Positions 36,619 through 44,206 of a stretch of DNA of 64,000 nucleotides are shown one piece after another (within the stretch, counting starts at the first letter, position 1; every line of letters begins with the position of its first letter). This DNA is from SLRI01 sp964460465 (lineage in GTDB: Bacteria; Pseudomonadota; Alphaproteobacteria; Geminicoccales; Geminicoccaceae), in assembly GCA_964460465.1 (NCBI GenBank), contig CAYWSB010000005.1, positions 7,733 to 71,732 of the forward strand, in the 5' to 3' direction. Below the pieces are notes generated by a model. The model searched no databases, was not told the origin of the DNA, and saw only the letters and a program-made list of their open reading frames with translations. A program made the position numbers and the translations under genes.

Positions 36619-37668
36619 TCAGGCGAGCCAGCGCTCGAGGTTCCGGGCCACGAACGCGTCGTCGGCGAGATGCGGGTAGGCCCGGCACACCCGGTCGATC
36701 TCCGTCGCCTGGCCCGGGCCCAGCCCCTCGTGCGGGTCGAGCAGGACGAGGTTGTCGAGGAGGCCCTGGCGGCGCAGCACCTCGTGGCAGCCGGCGATGC
36801 ACCCGGCGAAATCGTTGACGACGTCGAAGATCGCCCCGTTGGCATCGGTGAGCTCGGCATCGAGGGTCAAGAGCTCGGCCGGCACGTCGCCCGCGAGCCC
36901 ATGCACCTGCTCGAGCAGCTCGACGGCCTTCTGCGTCCAGACCGACCACTGGCCGAGCAGCCCGCCCTTGATCCTGACCGTCTCCGTCCGGCCGTCGCCC
37001 ATGAACCGGTAGGGGGTCAAGAGGTCGAGCAGGATGTGGTCGTCGTTGCCGGTATAGAGCGTGATCCGCTCCCCGGCCCCGGCCTCGACGATGCCGCGGA
37101 TGACGTCCAGCGTCGCATAGCGGTTGAAGGGGGCCATCTTGATGGCGACGGCGTTCTCGATCGCGCCGAAGCGCCGCCAGAACGCAGCCGAGAGCCGGCG
37201 GCCGCCGACCGCCCGCTGCAGGTAGAAGCCGACCAGCGGCATCTCCGCTGCCACCGCCTGGCAATGCGCCACCAGCCGGTCGTCGTCGGCATCGGGCAGG
37301 GCGGCGAGCGAGAGGAGCACGGCGTGGTAGCCGAGCGAGCGGGCCAGCCGCGCCTCGGCCACGGCCTGCGCCGTGGGACCGACGGCACCGGCGATCAGCA
37401 CCACCGGGTCGGCCGTCCAGTCGGCCGCGGTCTCGGCGGCCAGTGCCAGGGTGGGCTCGAGCAGGCCGTGCTCGCGGATCGCGAACTGGGTGGTGTGCAC
37501 CCCCACGGCGACGCCGCCGGCACCGCTGTCCAGGTAGTACCGGGAAAGCGCCCGCTGGCGGCGCGCGTCGAGTCGGCGGTCGGCCGTCAGGGCCAGGGGA
37601 TGGGCCGGGATCACCGCCCCCGCCGCCAGCCTCGCCCGGACCTGCTCGGGCACCGCCGTCCAGCGCAC
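36619..37668 (-). CDS. Dihydrodipicolinate synthase-like aldolase (DapA family)
   Basis: A 349-residue class I aldolase-like TIM barrel. The probable Schiff-base lysine is Lys177 in NAVAIKMAPFN. The region normally holding the GTTGE motif reads GGVAVGVHTTQF, and the catalytic Tyr region reads LVGFYLQRAVGG, so it belongs to a divergent branch with a non-canonical active site. It likely cleaves or condenses a keto-acid. The GTG at 37668 is selected because GGGGAGG stands six bases before it. A TTG seven codons upstream would place that Shine-Dalgarno inside the gene. It is the promoter-proximal gene of the ten-gene operon, 22 bases from a TetR-type operator. Confidence 0.84.
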   Translation of the reverse strand: MRWTAVPEQVRARLAAGAVIPAHPLALTADRRLDARRQRALSRYYLDSGAGGVAVGVHTTQFAIREHGLLEPTLALAAETAADWTADPVVLIAGAVGPTAQAVAEARLARSLGYHAVLLSLAALPDADDDRLVAHCQAVAAEMPLVGFYLQRAVGGRRLSAAFWRRFGAIENAVAIKMAPFNRYATLDVIRGIVEAGAGERITLYTGNDDHILLDLLTPYRFMGDGRTETVRIKGGLLGQWSVWTQKAVELLEQVHGLAGDVPAELLTLDAELTDANGAIFDVVNDFAGCIAGCHEVLRRQGLLDNLVLLDPHEGLGPGQATEIDRVCRAYPHLADDAFVARNLERWLA

Positions 37669-37674
37669 GTGCCA

Positions 37675-37681
37675 CCTCCCC
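37675..37681 (-). promoter_or_regulatory. Ribosome binding site of the ten-gene operon
   Basis: GGGGAGG on the minus strand, six bases before the GTG at 37668. It fixes the start of the first gene and lies just downstream of the operator at 37690-37705. Confidence 0.7.
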
Positions 37682-37689
37682 GTGGTCAA

Positions 37690-37705
37690 GTAACCATCCG
37701 GTTAA
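37690..37705. promoter_or_regulatory. TetR-type operator, site A
   Basis: The plus strand reads GTAACC-ATCC-GGTTAA, an inverted repeat of 6-bp arms around four bases (one mismatch at the outer base). It lies between the predicted -10 and the start of the ten-gene operon, where a bound repressor would block transcription. Very similar palindromes at 38457, 42170 and 43025 and the adjacent tetR gene make it the likely site of that regulator. Confidence 0.72.
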
Positions 37706-37734
37706 TCGTAGGTCCCGGCACCCCGCGCCGTCAA
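37705..37734 (-). promoter_or_regulatory. Predicted sigma70-type promoter of the ten-gene operon
   Basis: On the minus strand, TTGACG (37734-37729) is separated by 18 bases from TACGAT (37710-37705). The -10 touches the first base of operator A. The -35 overlaps the last codons of tetR, so the operon is transcribed from inside the end of the regulator gene. Confidence 0.5.
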
Positions 37735-38441
37735 GGCGCCTTCGAGTGGTCCGGCGGGCCGTCGTCGCGGCCCGGCGGGCGGAGATAGCCCAGCACCACC
37801 TCGACCATGTGCGCCCGCCGCCGGGCGAGTGCCTCCGGCGCCTCGAGGTCGCGCTCGAAGATCACCGAGAGGGTGTGCCGGTTGGAGAGGTGGAACCAGC
37901 CGAGCCCGGCGATCGAGACGTAGAGCTCGACCGGATCGACGCCGGCGCGGAACACCCCGGCCGCCTCGCCGCGCCGGAGAATGCCGCGGAGCATGTCGGC
38001 GAGCGGCGAGTGCAATTCGCGGATCCGGGTCGAGCGCTTGATGTGGCGCGCCCGGTGCAGGTTCTCCGAGCCGAGCAGGGTCAGGAACTCCGGGTGCTCG
38101 ATGAAGTGGTCCCAGGTCGTCTCGACCAGCTTGCGCATGGCGGCCTCGGGCGGCAGATGCTCGAGCCGGAGCGACCGCTCGCGCGCCCGGATCGCCGCAT
38201 AGGCGTTCTCGAGGACGGCGAGGAAAAGCGCGTCCTTGTCGCCGAAATAGTGGTAGAGCATGCGCTTGTTGGCACCGGCCCGGGCGGCGATGTCGGCGAT
38301 CCTGGCGCCGCCCAGCCCCTTGGTGGCGAACTCGTGGGTGGCGGCCTCCATGATCCGCGCCCGCGTCCGCTCCGGATCGCGCCGCTGCGGCACCCGCTCG
38401 ACCGGCGTTGCGGAGCCGTCCGGCTTGACAGCGATCGCCAT
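37731..38441 (-). CDS. TetR/AcrR-family transcriptional regulator
   Basis: A 236-residue regulator. The N-terminal helix-turn-helix domain reads RARIMEAATHEFATKG, then ARIADIAARAGANKRMLYHY and FGDKDALF, a textbook TetR_N domain. The C-terminal ligand domain is roughly residues 80-220, of unknown ligand. The ATG at 38441 has GAGG nine bases upstream. A putative operator lies 16 bases before the start, which suggests autorepression, and the same palindrome precedes three neighbouring promoters. It probably acts as repressor of the transport and catabolic genes from 27369 to about 44113, released by a pathway compound. Confidence 0.92.
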   Translation of the reverse strand: MAIAVKPDGSATPVERVPQRRDPERTRARIMEAATHEFATKGLGGARIADIAARAGANKRMLYHYFGDKDALFLAVLENAYAAIRARERSLRLEHLPPEAAMRKLVETTWDHFIEHPEFLTLLGSENLHRARHIKRSTRIRELHSPLADMLRGILRRGEAAGVFRAGVDPVELYVSIAGLGWFHLSNRHTLSVIFERDLEAPEALARRRAHMVEVVLGYLRPPGRDDGPPDHSKAP

Positions 38442-38456
38442 CCAACGCACCCTCAA

Positions 38457-38472
38457 GTAATCATCCGGTTAC
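38457..38472. promoter_or_regulatory. TetR-type operator, site B (tetR / binding-protein divergent region)
   Basis: The plus strand reads GTAATC-ATCC-GGTTAC, matching site A except for one arm base, including the same ATCC spacer. It lies between tetR (minus) and the substrate-binding protein gene (plus), so one bound repressor could govern both. On the plus strand a -10-like TACAAT (38470-38475) overlaps it. Confidence 0.72.
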
Positions 38473-38499
38473 AATCGGCCGTCGCTCGACAGTCGTCAA
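38471..38499 (-). promoter_or_regulatory. Predicted promoter of tetR
   Basis: TTGACG (38499-38494 on the minus strand), 17 bases, then GATTGT (38476-38471), whose last two bases enter operator B. The -35 is identical to that of the ten-gene operon; the -10 is weak (three of six). Confidence 0.42.
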
Positions 38500-38566
38500 C
38501 CGACGGGGATCGTGATCGGCCAGCGCAGCCGGCCCGCAGCGGCCGTATCCTCGAGGGAGGCGACCC

Positions 38567-39559
38567 ATGCGCCATTGCACCATCGCCGCGGTCGCGGTGA
38601 CGGCACTAATGGCGGGCACGGCCCAGGCCGAGACCCGCATCAACTTCGTCCTCAACTGGATCGCCGGCGGCGACCACGCCCCCTACTACTACGCCCAGCA
38701 GGAGGGCTGGTACCGCGACGCCGGCCTGGATCTGCGAATCGAGCAGGGCCAGGGCTCGACCGCGGCGGTGCAGCGCACCGGCATCGGCCAGACCCAGATC
38801 GGCCTCGCCGACATGGGCACGGCCCTGGTCGGCAAGGGCCAGGGTGCCGATCTCGTCGCCGTCATGAACGTCTACGCCAACTCGCCCTACGGCATGTACT
38901 GGCTCAAGTCGTCGGGCATCGAGGACATCCACGACTTCCCCGGCCGCTCGATCGGCAACCCGCCCTCGGACGCCGCCCGGGCGATGTGGCCGGCGCTCGC
39001 CAAGAAGGTCGGCATCGACCCCGAATCGGTGCGCTGGGTCAACGTCCAGCCCAACGCCAAGCTCGCCGGGGTCAAGGCGGGGTCGATCGACATCACCACC
39101 TCGTTCTACAACATCCACCACATCTTCGAGCGCGAGCTCGGCGAGGACATGGGCTACTTCGCCTGGCACGAGCACGGCATCAATCCCTATGGCAACTCGC
39201 TCTTCGTCCACGGCCCGTTCCTCGAGGCCAACCGTGACGCGGTGGCGGCCTTCGTCGAGGTCACCCAGCGGGCCTTCCACTTCTGCGTCGAGAACCCCGA
39301 GCCCTGCGTCGAGGCGCTGGTCGAGGCCAATACCGGCCTGATGAAGGGCAACGAGCTCGAGAACTGGGCGCTCGTGGTCGAGCTGATGACGGACGAGACC
39401 TCGACCAGCCGCGGCCTCGGCTTCTTCGACGAGGCGCGGATGGGGGACGACTACGAGCTGGTCGAGACCTACTTCGAGATCACCGAGCCGTTCGACGTCA
39501 CCGAGATCTACACCAACGAGTTCCTCGACGACGGGATCAAGATGCCGAACGGCATGTAG
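38567..39559 (+). CDS. ABC transporter substrate-binding protein (NMT1/THI5-like)
   Basis: A 330-residue periplasmic binding protein. The Sec signal peptide (MRHCTIAAVAVTALMAGTAQA) ends near residue 21. The mature start INFVLNWIAGGDHAPYYYAQ and the segment IGLADMGTALVGKGQGADL are typical of NMT1/THI5-like binding proteins that handle thiamine precursors, pyrimidines or other small heterocycles. GAGGGAGG lies six bases before the ATG. It diverges from tetR across operator B. Its fitting partners, an ATPase at 35845 and a permease at 42203, are encoded in two other units carrying the same operator. Confidence 0.88.
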   Translation: MRHCTIAAVAVTALMAGTAQAETRINFVLNWIAGGDHAPYYYAQQEGWYRDAGLDLRIEQGQGSTAAVQRTGIGQTQIGLADMGTALVGKGQGADLVAVMNVYANSPYGMYWLKSSGIEDIHDFPGRSIGNPPSDAARAMWPALAKKVGIDPESVRWVNVQPNAKLAGVKAGSIDITTSFYNIHHIFERELGEDMGYFAWHEHGINPYGNSLFVHGPFLEANRDAVAAFVEVTQRAFHFCVENPEPCVEALVEANTGLMKGNELENWALVVELMTDETSTSRGLGFFDEARMGDDYELVETYFEITEPFDVTEIYTNEFLDDGIKMPNGM

Positions 39560-39562
39560 CCT

Positions 39563-40381
39563 TCAGCCGAGCTCCGGCCCGGCGATCGCGAAGAGAAGGG
39601 CGTCGTTTCCGCGCGGGACGGCGCCCTTCGCCATTCGGGTGAAGGGCCGCTCCACCACGAAGCCGGCTTTGCCGAGCGCCGCCGTGAAGGCCGCCCGGCC
39701 ATCCACCGCGTCGACCACGACTTCGCCGCCGCCGAGCTTGTCGAGCATGGCCTCGAGCAGCCGCAGGGCCGCCGCCTCGTCTCGGGCGATGACCGGGCCG
39801 ATCTGCGTGGCCTTGCGACCCCGGCGCGAGAGCGCGATGCCCGCCCCGGTGACGAGGGCGGGGCCGCGCGCCACGAGCGCCTCGATCAGCCAGGGGCGCG
39901 AGAAGCCCAGCGATCGCTGGTCCCAGCCGGCCGCCACCGCTGCCTCGACGCGATCCGCCTCGCCGGCGCCAGTGGCTGATGCGGGGCGCCGCCAGCGGTG
40001 GAGCCCGACCAGCGAGCGAAAGCCGGCGGCCTGGTAGATCGGCCGGCCGAGCGGGGTGGCGTCGAGCTGGGGCGCCAGGCCCATGCCGTCGGCGGCGGCG
40101 ACCGTCTCGGCGAAGAGCCGGGTGCCATGCCCCTGGCCGCGGGCCTCCGGCAGGGTGAGGACCATCGAGATCCAGGCGGTCGACGGCGGGTAGGGAAGAA
40201 GCGCGGCGCTCGCGACCGCCCGGCCGCCGTCGTCGCGGATGCACCAGACCCGGCCGTGGTCGAGAAAAAGCCGCCAGTCGGCCGTGGTCTGGTTCCAGCC
40301 CGCCGCCTCGACGAGCGCATCCAGGGCCGCGAGGTCGGACTCGCCGGCAGGCTCGATCGGGCGCTCAGAACTTGCCGTCAC
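39563..40381 (-). CDS. GNAT-family N-acetyltransferase
   Basis: A 272-residue protein with an N-terminal GNAT domain. MVLTLPEARGQGHGTRLFAE carries the acetyl-CoA pyrophosphate-binding R/Q-x-x-G-x-G/A pattern (ARGQGHG), followed by IYQAAGFRSLVGLHRW. The C-terminal half looks like a second, degenerate GNAT or SCP2-like unit (ALVARGPALVTGAG). It probably acetylates a small amine. The start is a GTG at 40381 overlapping the upstream epimerase gene by 17 bases, with only a weak Shine-Dalgarno. It is the last gene of the three-gene unit behind operator C and is convergent with the binding-protein gene (three bases). Confidence 0.82.
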   Translation of the reverse strand: MTASSERPIEPAGESDLAALDALVEAAGWNQTTADWRLFLDHGRVWCIRDDGGRAVASAALLPYPPSTAWISMVLTLPEARGQGHGTRLFAETVAAADGMGLAPQLDATPLGRPIYQAAGFRSLVGLHRWRRPASATGAGEADRVEAAVAAGWDQRSLGFSRPWLIEALVARGPALVTGAGIALSRRGRKATQIGPVIARDEAAALRLLEAMLDKLGGGEVVVDAVDGRAAFTAALGKAGFVVERPFTRMAKGAVPRGNDALLFAIAGPELG

Positions 40382-41393
40382 GGACCTGAAAGCCCGTTGG
40401 CTTGCCCAGCGACGGCATGCCGCGCTCGAGCCAGTCGGCCTGCCAGTCGATCAGCCGGCCGAGCGGCACGCGCGGGTTGCCCATGAGGCCGAGCGCCAGG
40501 CTGCCGTCGTTCAGCCAGCCGGCCTCGGCCTCGGTGCCGGCGATCTTGACGTCCCTGCCGAAGCGCCGCCCGAACGCCTTGGCGAGGGCGCGGATCGAGA
40601 CGGTCTCGGGGCCGGTCACGTTCAAGGGCGAGACGGGCGCAGTGGCGTGCGTCAGGGCCATCAGGATCATCGCGTTGGCGTCGCCCTGCCAGATGACGTT
40701 GACGTGGCCCATGGTGACGTCGACCGGCTGGCCCTCGAGCATGAGGCGGCCGACGTCGTGCAGCACGCCGTAGCGCATGTCGATGGCGTAGTTGAGACGA
40801 ATGAGCCTGCCCGCCGTGCCGTGGACAGCCGAGTAGTGCTCGAACACCCGCTCGCGGGCGACGCAGGACCAGGCGTACTCGCCGGGCGGCGGATTGGGCG
40901 GCACGCTCTCGTCCGGGCCGCCCTGGGAGACAGGCCAGAACGGGTAGACGCAGCCGGTGGACAGCGCGACGACGCGGGACGAGCGGAAGCGCTCGGCGAC
41001 GATGGCCGGCGCCAGCGCGTTCATCGCCCAGGTCAGGTGCTCGGCGCCGGTCGAGCCGAACTTGCGGCCGGCCATGTAGACGACGTTGGCGGCATCGGGC
41101 AGGGCCGCCGCGGCCTCGCGGTCGAGCAGGTCGCAGGCGATCGTCTCCACGCCCTGGGCGTGCAGCCGCTCGGGCAGGGCCTTGTCGCTGAACCGGGCGA
41201 CGGCGATCACGCGCTTGCTGGGCGCCGCGCGCTTGGCGAGGCGGCAGAGCGTGGGGCCCATCTTGCCGCCCGCACCGGCCACGAGGATGTCGCCGTCGAG
41301 GCTCCGGAGGGCGGCCTCCAGAGCCGGCGTCGGACGGGTCATCACCTCCTCGAGGGTCTCGACGTCGGCGAGGGTCGCCGGGAGTTCCGTCAT
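40365..41393 (-). CDS. NAD(P)-dependent epimerase/dehydratase (extended SDR)
   Basis: A 342-residue extended short-chain dehydrogenase. The nucleotide motif is ILVAGAGGKMGPTL at residues 36-49. The catalytic Ser/Thr region is VVALSTGCVYPF. The expected YxxxK appears as YAWSC, so the usual catalytic Lys is replaced by Cys (next positive residue Arg, VARER). Either the chemistry differs or a neighbouring residue substitutes. Family members act on sugar or polyol substrates. It follows the PhyH gene by ten bases in a unit under operator C. Confidence 0.82.
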   Translation of the reverse strand: MTELPATLADVETLEEVMTRPTPALEAALRSLDGDILVAGAGGKMGPTLCRLAKRAAPSKRVIAVARFSDKALPERLHAQGVETIACDLLDREAAAALPDAANVVYMAGRKFGSTGAEHLTWAMNALAPAIVAERFRSSRVVALSTGCVYPFWPVSQGGPDESVPPNPPPGEYAWSCVARERVFEHYSAVHGTAGRLIRLNYAIDMRYGVLHDVGRLMLEGQPVDVTMGHVNVIWQGDANAMILMALTHATAPVSPLNVTGPETVSIRALAKAFGRRFGRDVKIAGTEAEAGWLNDGSLALGLMGNPRVPLGRLIDWQADWLERGMPSLGKPTGFQVRDGKF

Positions 41394-41403
41394 CTCGTCT
41401 CTT

Positions 41404-42144
41404 TCAGCTCACGCGGAGCACGATGCCGTGGTCGAAGGGGAGAGCGGGGTTGGCGAAGGTCACGTCGTTTCGGACGTAATGGAAGGCGCAGGCGCGGCGC
41501 CAGCGGTCGGACCGGTTGTCGGCCGAGCGGTGCACCGTGCCGCCGTGGTGGAAGGCGACCCCGCCCCTGGGCACCGGGGCGGGGCGCATGTCGAGCCGGG
41601 CGAGGTCGGCTTCGGCGAGCTGCAGGTCGAAGGGGCGCCCCTCGGGGGCGGTGTGCGGCAGGATCGGCCCCTTGTGGGTGCCGACCCCGTAGCGCAGGCA
41701 GCCGTTCTCCTCGTCGGCGTCATCGAGCGCAATCCAGGCGGTGACGACGCCGTCGTGGTCGGAGGGGCCGAAGTAGAAATTGTCCTGGTGCGCCGGCTTG
41801 GGCCCGCCGCCCCGTGGCGGCTTGAAGAAGATCTGGCTGAAATAGACGCCCACACCCGGGCCGCCGGCCAGCTCCTCGACCAGCGTGACGAGGGCGGGGT
41901 CGGACGCCAGCGCACGGAAGAACGGCCGGAGATGGTGCGGGTTGTCGAGCTTGCGCAGCGCATTGGCCTCGGCCGCACCCGAATCGACGTACCAGGCGCG
42001 CTTGTCGGCCGGCAGGTCGGCGAGGAAGTCGCGGGCCCAGGCCTGCGCATCGGCGATGGCGGCGTCCATCCGCCCGGCGGCGAAGACGCCCGGCACCACC
42101 ACATAGCCGTCACGGGCATAGCGCGCAGCCGTCTCGCCGGTCAT
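41404..42144 (-). CDS. Phytanoyl-CoA dioxygenase-like (PhyH) Fe(II)/2-oxoglutarate oxygenase
   Basis: A 246-residue non-haem iron oxygenase. The metal triad is visible as His119-x-Asp121 in PKPAHQDNFYFG and His205 in GGTVHRSADN; the following RWRRACAF offers an Arg for 2-oxoglutarate. It should hydroxylate a small compound using O2 and 2-oxoglutarate. The ATG at 42144 has GGGGAGG seven bases upstream; an in-frame GTG at 42165 is rejected on that ground. Operator C stands 26 bases before the start. It probably performs the first oxidative step on the compound imported by this regulon, which is inference. Confidence 0.88.
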   Translation of the reverse strand: MTGETAARYARDGYVVVPGVFAAGRMDAAIADAQAWARDFLADLPADKRAWYVDSGAAEANALRKLDNPHHLRPFFRALASDPALVTLVEELAGGPGVGVYFSQIFFKPPRGGGPKPAHQDNFYFGPSDHDGVVTAWIALDDADEENGCLRYGVGTHKGPILPHTAPEGRPFDLQLAEADLARLDMRPAPVPRGGVAFHHGGTVHRSADNRSDRWRRACAFHYVRNDVTFANPALPFDHGIVLRVS

Positions 42145-42169
42145 CCGCCTGCCTCCCCGCGTCACCGAA

Positions 42170-42185
42170 CTAACCGGATGGTTAC
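42170..42185. promoter_or_regulatory. TetR-type operator, site C
   Basis: The plus strand reads CTAACC-GGAT-GGTTAC, the reverse complement of GTAACC-ATCC-GGTTAG, so arms and spacer match site A. It precedes the PhyH gene. A TTGACG (42206-42201 on the minus strand) lies 15 bases further upstream at the stop codon of the permease gene, but the -10 would fall inside the operator and is poor. Confidence 0.68.
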
Positions 42186-42202
42186 ATTCGGGGTGCGGAC
42201 CG

Positions 42203-43009
42203 TCAAGCCGTCTGGAGCCGCGTGTCGGGCGGGATGGTCAGCCGCTCGAGCAGCATGACGAGGCCGTAGAGCACGACGCCGATCAGGGTGATCATCAGCA
42301 CGGCCATGAACATGGCGGCCGTGTCGAGCGTCACCTGCACCTGCAGCATGAGATAGCCGAGCCCGGCCTCCGACGCGATGAACTCGCCGACCACGGCGCC
42401 GGCGACGGCCAGCACCACCGCCACCTTCATGCCGGAGAAGACGTAGGGGAGCGCGCTGGGGAGCTGGATCTTGGTGAAGATCTGCCAGCGCGAGGCCTTG
42501 AGCGCCCGGGCGAGGTCGAGCAGATCCGGCTCGACCTCCTTCAGGCCGCGGGCGGTGGTCAGCAGGATCGGCAGCACGCAGATGGCGAAGACGATCAGCA
42601 CGTTGGGGGTGAAGCCGTAGGAGAACCAGACGATGAAGAGCGGTCCGAGCGCCACCTTGGGGATCATGTTGAGGCTGACCATGAGCGGCATGACCGCCTG
42701 GTCGACGATCCGCGACCAGGAGGAGAGCAGGGCCACGCCGACGCCGAACACGGTGGCGATGGCGTAGCCCACGAAGATCTGCGACGCGGTGATGAAGGTG
42801 TTGTGCCACCAGTCGTAGCCGGCCCAGAGCGAGCGGAAAGTGGCCGCCGGCGAGGGCATGATGTAGCGCGGCACCTCGCCCAGCACGACCCACAGATGCC
42901 AGGCGAGCAGGAGGGCGAGATGCGCCGCCACGGCGATCCAGTTGTCGCGCAAGAGGCGCCAGAGCCACCGGCCCCAGCCGGCTGGCGTCGCTGCCGGATC
43001 GCTGGACAT
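42203..43009 (-). CDS. ABC transporter permease (SsuC/ThiX-like)
   Basis: A 268-residue inner-membrane permease with about six helices. The EAA-type coupling loop is ARALKASRWQIFTKIQLPSA, followed by LPYVFSGMKVAVVLAVAGAVVGEFIA, typical of BPD_transp_1 permeases in taurine/thiamine-precursor importers. GGAGG stands five bases before the ATG, and operator D 16 bases before it. No ATPase or binding protein is adjacent, so it should pair with those at 35845 and 38567. It is 58 bases upstream of the PhyH gene on the same strand; read-through would join them, although operator C gives the latter its own control. Confidence 0.88.
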   Translation of the reverse strand: MSSDPAATPAGWGRWLWRLLRDNWIAVAAHLALLLAWHLWVVLGEVPRYIMPSPAATFRSLWAGYDWWHNTFITASQIFVGYAIATVFGVGVALLSSWSRIVDQAVMPLMVSLNMIPKVALGPLFIVWFSYGFTPNVLIVFAICVLPILLTTARGLKEVEPDLLDLARALKASRWQIFTKIQLPSALPYVFSGMKVAVVLAVAGAVVGEFIASEAGLGYLMLQVQVTLDTAAMFMAVLMITLIGVVLYGLVMLLERLTIPPDTRLQTA

Positions 43010-43024
43010 CCCGACCTCCGTTAA

Positions 43025-43040
43025 GTAACCGTTCAGATAC
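43025..43040. promoter_or_regulatory. TetR-type operator, site D
   Basis: The plus strand reads GTAACC-GTTC-AGATAC. The left arm is perfect, the right arm has two mismatches and the spacer differs, so it is the weakest of the four. It lies between the divergent permease and MetE-like genes and overlaps the -10 of the permease promoter. Confidence 0.58.
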
Positions 43041-43065
43041 TCCGGCGTGACGTGGCCGGGGTCAA
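43037..43065 (-). promoter_or_regulatory. Predicted promoter of the ABC permease gene
   Basis: TTGACC (43065-43060 on the minus strand), 17 bases, then GAGTAT (43042-43037). The -10 is weak but overlaps operator D, the same arrangement as at sites A and B. Confidence 0.4.
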
Positions 43066-43090
43066 GACCGCATGCCAGGGGAGGATCGCC

Positions 43091-44113
43091 ATGTCGGCAC
43101 CAGGGATCAAGACCACCGTCGTCGGCTCCTATCCGATCCCCGACTGGCTCGCCGTGCTGCCCACCGAGCAGGCGGTGGTGGATGCCACCCGCGTCGTCCT
43201 GCACACCCAGGAGAGAGCCGGGATCGACCTCGTGTGCGACGGGGAGCTCTACCGCTTCGACGTCAACCATCCCGAGACCAACGGGATGATCGAGTACTTC
43301 GTCCGCCCGCTGGACGGGGTGCGGGCGGACCTCACCTTCCGCGAGGTCCAGTCCTTCCGGCAGCAGCCGGGCATGCGCTTTCGCAGCCGGCCGGCCGGCA
43401 TCGTCGAGGGCCCGATCGGCCCCGGCACGCTGGACCTGCCGGCAGCCTGCGCCCGAGCCAAGGGACTGGCCCAGCGGCCGCTCAAGTTCACCGCCACCGG
43501 CCCGCACATGCTGGCCAAGACGCTGATGGATCGCCACTACGGCAACCTGCCCGACCTCGCCATGGCGATCGCCGAGGCCCTGGCCGAGCAGATCGCGCTT
43601 TGCGACGCCGAGGTGATCCAGCTCGACGAGGCCAACCTGCCGGGGCATCCCGAGGAGTGGGAATGGGCGGCGGCGGCGGTCAACCGGGTGCTGCGGGCGG
43701 TCAGGACCACGCCTGCCATCCATCTCTGCTTCGGCAACTATGGCGGGCAGAGCGTGCAGCAGGGCACCTGGGACAAGCTCATGGCGTTCCTGAACGCGCT
43801 CGAGGTCGACCACATCGTCATGGAGACCGCCCACCGGCCGGCCGGGGAGCTCAGCGCCTTCAGGGCACTGCGGCCGGAGATCGGCATGGGCCTGGGGGTG
43901 GTCGACATCAAGCGCACGGAGGTCGAGACCGCGGACCAGATCGCCCGGGCGATCGAGCGGGCAGAGGGCGTGCTGGGCCGGGGCCGGGTCCGCTACGTCC
44001 ACCCCGACTGCGGCTTCTGGATGCTCAAGCGGCCGATCGCCGACGCCAAGATCCGGGCCCTCGTCCTGGGCCGCGACCTCTTCGAGGGACGCGCCACCGC
44101 CACCGCCGCCTGA
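43091..44113 (+). CDS. Cobalamin-independent methionine synthase-like protein (MetE C-terminal domain)
   Basis: A 340-residue stand-alone version of the MetE C-terminal barrel. The four zinc ligands are all in place: His211 and Cys213 in AIHLCFGN, Glu245 in VMETAHRP and Cys307 in HPDCGFW. The N-terminal half of full MetE (about 750 residues) is absent. Such short forms transfer a methyl group to a thiol from donors other than, or as well as, methyl-tetrahydrofolate. GGGGAGG lies six bases before the ATG. It diverges from the permease over operator D, so it may handle a methyl group of the imported compound, which is inference. Confidence 0.85.
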   Translation: MSAPGIKTTVVGSYPIPDWLAVLPTEQAVVDATRVVLHTQERAGIDLVCDGELYRFDVNHPETNGMIEYFVRPLDGVRADLTFREVQSFRQQPGMRFRSRPAGIVEGPIGPGTLDLPAACARAKGLAQRPLKFTATGPHMLAKTLMDRHYGNLPDLAMAIAEALAEQIALCDAEVIQLDEANLPGHPEEWEWAAAAVNRVLRAVRTTPAIHLCFGNYGGQSVQQGTWDKLMAFLNALEVDHIVMETAHRPAGELSAFRALRPEIGMGLGVVDIKRTEVETADQIARAIERAEGVLGRGRVRYVHPDCGFWMLKRPIADAKIRALVLGRDLFEGRATATAA

Positions 44114-44206
44114 CTGCGGGAGTCTGCGCCCTCCTGCCGCATCCCTCGCCGTCCGGGCCCATGCGATCCTTGATCGATTTGGGTGCATCGCGGGGGAAAC
44201 GCAGCC

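Noticed and set aside
20567..37788. Very long open frames on the strand opposite to known genes, for example plus 20567-23782, minus 23673-27320 beyond the permease, and plus 34759-37788
   Set aside because: They are mirror frames of GC-rich genes with well-supported products on the other strand. Their composition is biased to Arg, Gly, Pro, Asp and His, and no domain is recognisable.
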